From Acanthaster planci (lineage: Eukaryota > Echinodermata > Asteroidea > Valvatida > Acanthasteridae), in NCBI RefSeq assembly GCF_001949145.1, contig NW_019091548.1:97670-116325 (forward strand): a stretch of 18,656 bases of DNA, in the 5' to 3' direction. A program made the position numbers and the translations under genes. Position 1 is the stretch's first letter; each line of letters begins with the position of its first letter. This document shows, in pieces, positions 1 through 18,656 of the stretch. The notes beneath the pieces were generated by a model. The model saw only the letters and a list, made by a program, of their open reading frames with translations, was not told the origin of the DNA and did not search any database.

Positions 1-1345
1 TGCCCGGCATTGTGTACACCAGGGCTGCTCCGGATTACATGAAGGGAACGGTCCGCTAAGGCGAAGAGCCTACTTCACAAATGAGAGCCCCGTAAAAGAG
101 TATCTGAAGACATGGGGCAGTCTGTTGACTGGCATGGGCGTGATCGGTGTCTTCCTGTGGAAAGGAGGCTGACGGAGGATACAGAATCTGAAATCGATGT
201 TATCTTCAACCAAACACACAGTCACTTTCATTCAACTGAAGTAAGGCCATGCTATAGTCAAGAGCCGAGGGTGCCCCGTAAATTGGCGGGTGGTTATGCG
301 GAAGACTGTCCGGCTGGAGCGGACTCGCACGTGTGTTAAGTTCTGGCTAGACGACCAAGCGGGTGTTTTTGGAAAAATTGGCCCAGAAGATTCCAGTCAT
401 GCCATGTCATTTAAATAAGTCGTAACTGATGTCCTCCTCTGGCAAAGCGACTAACGGCAGGGCGAGCACTTGAACCATGTCTCACTGAAGAAGACAGAGG
501 CAGTAATCGGACGGAGTGAGGGTGCTGATGGAAGCAACTTCATTCTTCTCAGAAGAAATGTTGGTTGCCCGGTCGGGGACAGGGCAGTGCCTCATTGCGA
601 GCCATGCACAGTTCCTTGCGGGAGTATGCCTGGCTGGTGGAATTCTGGTGTGGAACCCTGCCCGATGTAATCATGGCTTGTGTCCGGAGAGGGTAGAAGA
701 GCCTGGTCTGCCAGAAAAAGGTCCGGGGCGGTGGAGGCTGATGGCAGTTTAACTCCGAGGCGGCAAGTGATGGAGGTTGGAATATTATTGATGGACTGGA
801 AGGCTGACATTCAAGTCGCAGAGGTGTGTTCATGGTGGTCGAGGAATTTGATGAAGATGAAAAGCACTTGTCTTTCCTGGTGGTGGGCGACTCGACGGTA
901 GAGGTACAGTAACAGACGGGGCAGCAGGAGACGAAACGTCCATGGTGTGTTCCCAGTCAAAGTCAGCGGGAACTGCAGAATTGCGGGCAGAGGGAAAAGG
1001 AGAAAAAGGTCTGATGACCCAGTAATGCCCAGTTGAAAGCCAGAGCTGCAGATGGGTTAAGGTTGCTTGAAGCCCCAGCAGTGTAAGAACTCTGGTAAGC
1101 TCCGCGGGACCCAAAGAGGGATTAGCGGGTGTCGGGGTGTCATGAGTCGCGCACCAGGAGGGCAGGCCCCTGCACTTGCAGGGAGCCCGGCCCATTGACT
1201 TACACGGGAGTATGACAGATCCTGATAGCGACCCCATGAATTCAACCGGCCAAGGCCTATAATTCATTGGTAGGGTAGACACAGCGTGGCTGGAACGAAC
1301 CTTGTAGTACCGACGGTAAACACCTGCAGGGTGCACGTACAAGAA
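1..1345. other. GC-rich block of unknown origin, possible mobile-element or repeat fragment
   Basis: By eye this block is clearly richer in G and C (roughly half or more) than the AT-rich DNA that follows from about position 1346. It holds several open frames on both strands. The longest is 170 codons on the minus strand (1342-830), with a proline/serine-rich, low-lysine composition and no domain I recognise. Short coding-looking stretches on the plus strand are interrupted by stops. It lies where the KAT8 3' intron should continue, so it may be an inserted repeat. Other explanations are a neighbouring locus joined by misassembly or a GC-rich regulatory region. Confidence 0.4.
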
Positions 1346-15731
<14,386 letters not shown>

Positions 15732-18004
15732 CTACAAGAAAGCAATCCCAGAAACTTAATGAGATTTCTCAGAGAAAGACAATTTCCAGAAATAAACTGT
15801 GCAGGTGTCTTAAACAAAATTTCATTCGGAGTATTTCAGTAATTCATTTTTCTGTCCATTTCATATTGACTTTTTCCCTGTTTTTATACAGTGCCTTCTG
15901 CACCTCTCAAGGAGGACATCCACCGGTATCATTAATACCTTACTATAGTTTATAATAACCTTACAAACAACGTCCATCAGAATCACTGCAAGTTTTTAAA
16001 GATGACTGGTTGGCAAAATGTCAACACAAAATATAACACATACCCGTGCTCAAGTCACACATGTATGTGCAGCTGTAACAGAAAAAAACCTCCTGGCTTT
16101 GTCCTTAATCAGTTGATGTTTCCTTCAGTACAGCAATGAGTACCGTTACATGTACATGTACTTAATGTCACTTCAAAACATAATATTTCAGTTCACTGAG
16201 ATGTGATTACAAGTACATGTAATGCAGTCTCAGGTCACAGGCTACAAATGAACTGTGACAAGGGCATTCCTTTCAATCCTCTGGCACTGTGTATTCTGTC
16301 ACTCCTTGGTCTGGGTGACAAGTGAACTTCAATAGTCGTGGCCACTATCAGTAAATAGTCGCGACTAGTTGTGACTGTTAGTATTGCAATCAAAACCACT
16401 GACCACGCCTGTACAATATCGCAAGGGGCAGATCTTTGATGGTGTCACACTGTACTTAGGTATTTGTTTGGTTGGATGTAGCTTTATACTTTCTGAAATG
16501 AAATATGAGGCTGTTTTGAGATCCAATGGCCATTATTCCTGCATCATCAAATTCATTATCAGTAAAGTGATCCCTCCATTATCATAATGGAGTATGAAAT
16601 AAATGCTGGATTTATTGCTTACATCAACAGGCTGTGTTTGCTTGAGAAAATCAGTATAAAGTTTAGTCTGTGGTATGTGTATATGTACAATGTATATACC
16701 GGTACTCAGCCACAACTTGAGAGAGATAGGCTGTCTGATGGCACTGCTGAGAATGACCATATAAACTACTGTGGTTAACTTGTCATTTCAACACTTGTCA
16801 ACATACTGTTGCTTAATCCTAAAAGCTACAGGCAATATTTGCTCACAGAATTTGAAGCTACTGTATAATGACTTGAGTCTGCGACAGAATACATTGTGTA
16901 CATTTTCATTTCTGTGAGAAAGCAATCATCTCAATAGTAAAAAATGGAAACTTACTTTGTCTGGCTGAAGATATGTTTTGAAAAATCAATTTGTCAAATT
17001 GTTTTCTTACCTTTCTGTTTATTTGGAAATGTAGCATCAACTCTCAAATATTCAGGTTGCAAACCAACCAAAAATTATCTGAGATTTTGATTGCCTTAAC
17101 ATGAGAAACAATCAAAGTCAATGAAGTACAGTCACAACAAAATTTCTTTTCTTCCTTTACAGCTTCATAAACAATGGCACAAAGACAGTTCAGAAAAGTT
17201 CGGATAACAATAAATAAATAACATATTAAGGGACCGTATACTTATATTTGAATTTTTGATGTGTTAAATTTATGCACAATTAAATACAATAAATCTGTTG
17301 TCTGACTTCTTAAATGACTGATCCAATGTTCAGAAGTTCAGATCAGGGAACACGTGTACAATAGCGACTTATTGATCCATAGACCAACACAGTTACTGGT
17401 TATCAAAAATTTAAATGTCTCAAAAATGGAAACTGATGTTAAGTGCATACACATGGGGAATTTGATTTTATATTTGATTTTGAGAAAGTCTTGACAGATG
17501 AGTCCTCCTGAATCTTTAGTGCACATTTTATCTCAAATTGTCATGGAGGAAAGTGAGGTACATGTGCAGTATCTGACGTTACTTGGCTTCAAACATGCAC
17601 ACTTCACACTGACAATAATGCCAGCAGTGCTAAACAGCCAATAAGAGGGCACACTTGTTGCCACAATGGCAAGATACCGTACCTCTTAGCCAGTTTGCTG
17701 AAAACTTAAATCACGTTTCATTCTGTTTCCACCACGACAAGAGGATTATCTTCCGAACTGATGGGTGTTTCTGTAACCTATTAGCGCATTTCATCAGTTG
17801 TCAAGGCGTCAGGACCTAGGGGTGTGGCTGGCTTGGAGGCTTTATACAATCACCAAAGATTTATGTGATTGTTGCAGCTTTGGGCCGGGGCTTTTCAGAT
17901 TCTGTTTAACCATCGGTGTGACCATCCTCTCCTGCCATCTCAGAGCACCCTACTTATTTGTTGAGTTTTCACCATGGGGAGTTTGAAGCGTGGATCAAGA
18001 AAAC
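15732..18004. other. Non-coding DNA upstream of the first KAT8 exon seen, nothing recognised
   Basis: This AT-rich stretch was read on both strands for the missing KAT8 exons (basic linker and chromo barrel) and none was found. It contains the TACATGTACATGTA word at 16147-16160 and a perfect 12-base palindrome TAGTCGCGACTA near 16357. Open frames are short and without motifs. Confidence 0.6.
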
Positions 18005-18656
18005 TACATACATGTACATGCAGTTGAAGGTTCTCCTGCATGTGTAGCTACATTTTGCCACCCATAAATTTCGCCCAGTTTTTCGATCATGGTAAGCTTG
18101 GCATCTTCAACTGATTTCATGTCATCTGCCTTGCCGACAAGACTCTGTTCTAGCTGGTATATGCAAAGCAGTAATCCAGAAACAGTGACATACTCCCCAC
18201 TGATGAATTCAGTCATCTCCTTTATTGGGGTCAAGAGGACCACCAACTGTTCAATAGTTTGGAACTGGTCGTGGCATCAGTCCATGCCTCTTGAGTTCCA
18301 GGAGCAAACTGCAGATGGCCTGCTGCTCTTGTACAGTCCCTTCTGACATGTCTAGAGTAGAATTCCACCAGGTTTTTACATACTGAACCAGTTTGTTCTT
18401 GGGCATCAGGTCAAGCATTCCCTGCTTCTCTGTTAGCATTTAACTTGCTGTGGCACTTTTTGTGAACATACTGCACAAGTTATGTGCATCTGGCAAGTGT
18501 TGTGTGAGACTTGCTTGGTGTTCAGTCCTGCCCTGATGATGAGATTTAGGCAATGCCCAATGCAAGGGAGATGTCCCCAGATGAGATCCCAACGGCCTCT
18601 GTTATATATGGGATGCATTGTTGGTTGTTATGGTTGTTAGTTGTTCCTGCTCCAAG
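18005..18656 (-). pseudogene. hAT-family transposase relic, frameshifted and partial
   Basis: Read on the minus strand, four blocks in shifted frames follow the order of a hAT (ZBED-type) transposase catalytic region. First is a short TTNNASHI near 18630-18600, like the TTDNASN motif. Next is HLPCIGHCLNLIIRAGL (within 18618-18433), the conserved cysteine/histidine motif. Then come KNKLVQYVKTWWNSTLDM and a QEQQAICSLLLELKRH stretch (18439-18251). Last are VVLLTPIKEMTEFISGEY and LLLCIYQLEQSLVGK (about 18255-18060). At least two frameshifts and an in-frame stop separate the blocks. KTWWNS has W where the family usually has R. The C-terminal dimerisation region is absent below about 18005, and the 5' part runs off the window. 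It is a dead copy in or near the KAT8 5' region. Confidence 0.85.

Noticed and set aside
830-1342. 170-codon minus-strand open frame as a host protein gene
   Set aside because: Proline/serine-rich composition in a GC-rich block, with no domain, no splice context and competing frames on the other strand. Kept only as part of an unclassified block.

Overview
The window looks like eukaryotic nuclear DNA from an animal, most likely a marine invertebrate. The coding pieces are short exons joined by canonical GT-AG introns. The rest is AT-rich, repeat-laden non-coding DNA with many copies of the palindrome TACATGTA, a tRNA-derived SINE, a hAT transposase relic and fold-back repeats. The one recognisable gene is very close to its vertebrate counterpart, so a deuterostome (for example a lancelet or a hemichordate) is plausible, but the phylum cannot be fixed from this window.

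The only host gene I can support runs on the minus strand. It encodes the MYST-family histone acetyltransferase KAT8 (MOF). Five consecutive internal exons are present, in transcription order: 15731-15678, 15509-15345, 7034-6945, 2741-2601 and 2203-2110. Together they give 181 codons plus one base, matching human KAT8 residues of about 155-335 (numbering from my own count of the human protein) with no gap. They cover the end of the linker, the MYST C2HC zinc finger and the first half of the acetyl-CoA-binding HAT domain, including the autoacetylated lysine and the catalytic cysteine. The N-terminal chromo-barrel exons and the C-terminal exons are not recognisable here and presumably lie outside the window.

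From left to right: 1-1345 is an unusually GC-rich block of unknown origin with a 170-codon open frame on the minus strand. Positions 1346-2109 are AT-rich intron. Positions 2110-7034 hold three KAT8 exons and two introns. The larger of these (4.2 kb) contains a GC-rich patch with overlapping open frames on both strands (about 5740-6246) and a striking 83-bp-arm fold-back (6465-6636). Positions 7035-15344 form one 8.3-kb intron that splits the zinc finger between its third and fourth metal ligands. It is full of mobile-element debris: a SINE, a pair of ~415-bp inverted dispersed repeats, a 19-bp minisatellite and relics of unknown type. Positions 15345-15731 hold two exons separated by a 168-bp intron. 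Positions 15732-18000 show nothing recognisable, and 18005-18656 is a frameshifted hAT transposase fragment.

No bacterial-style operon, CRISPR array, rRNA gene or intact mobile element was seen. No new system in the sense of cooperating genes is visible. The most unusual structures are the fold-back with flanking 16-bp direct repeats and the large inverted repeat pair.
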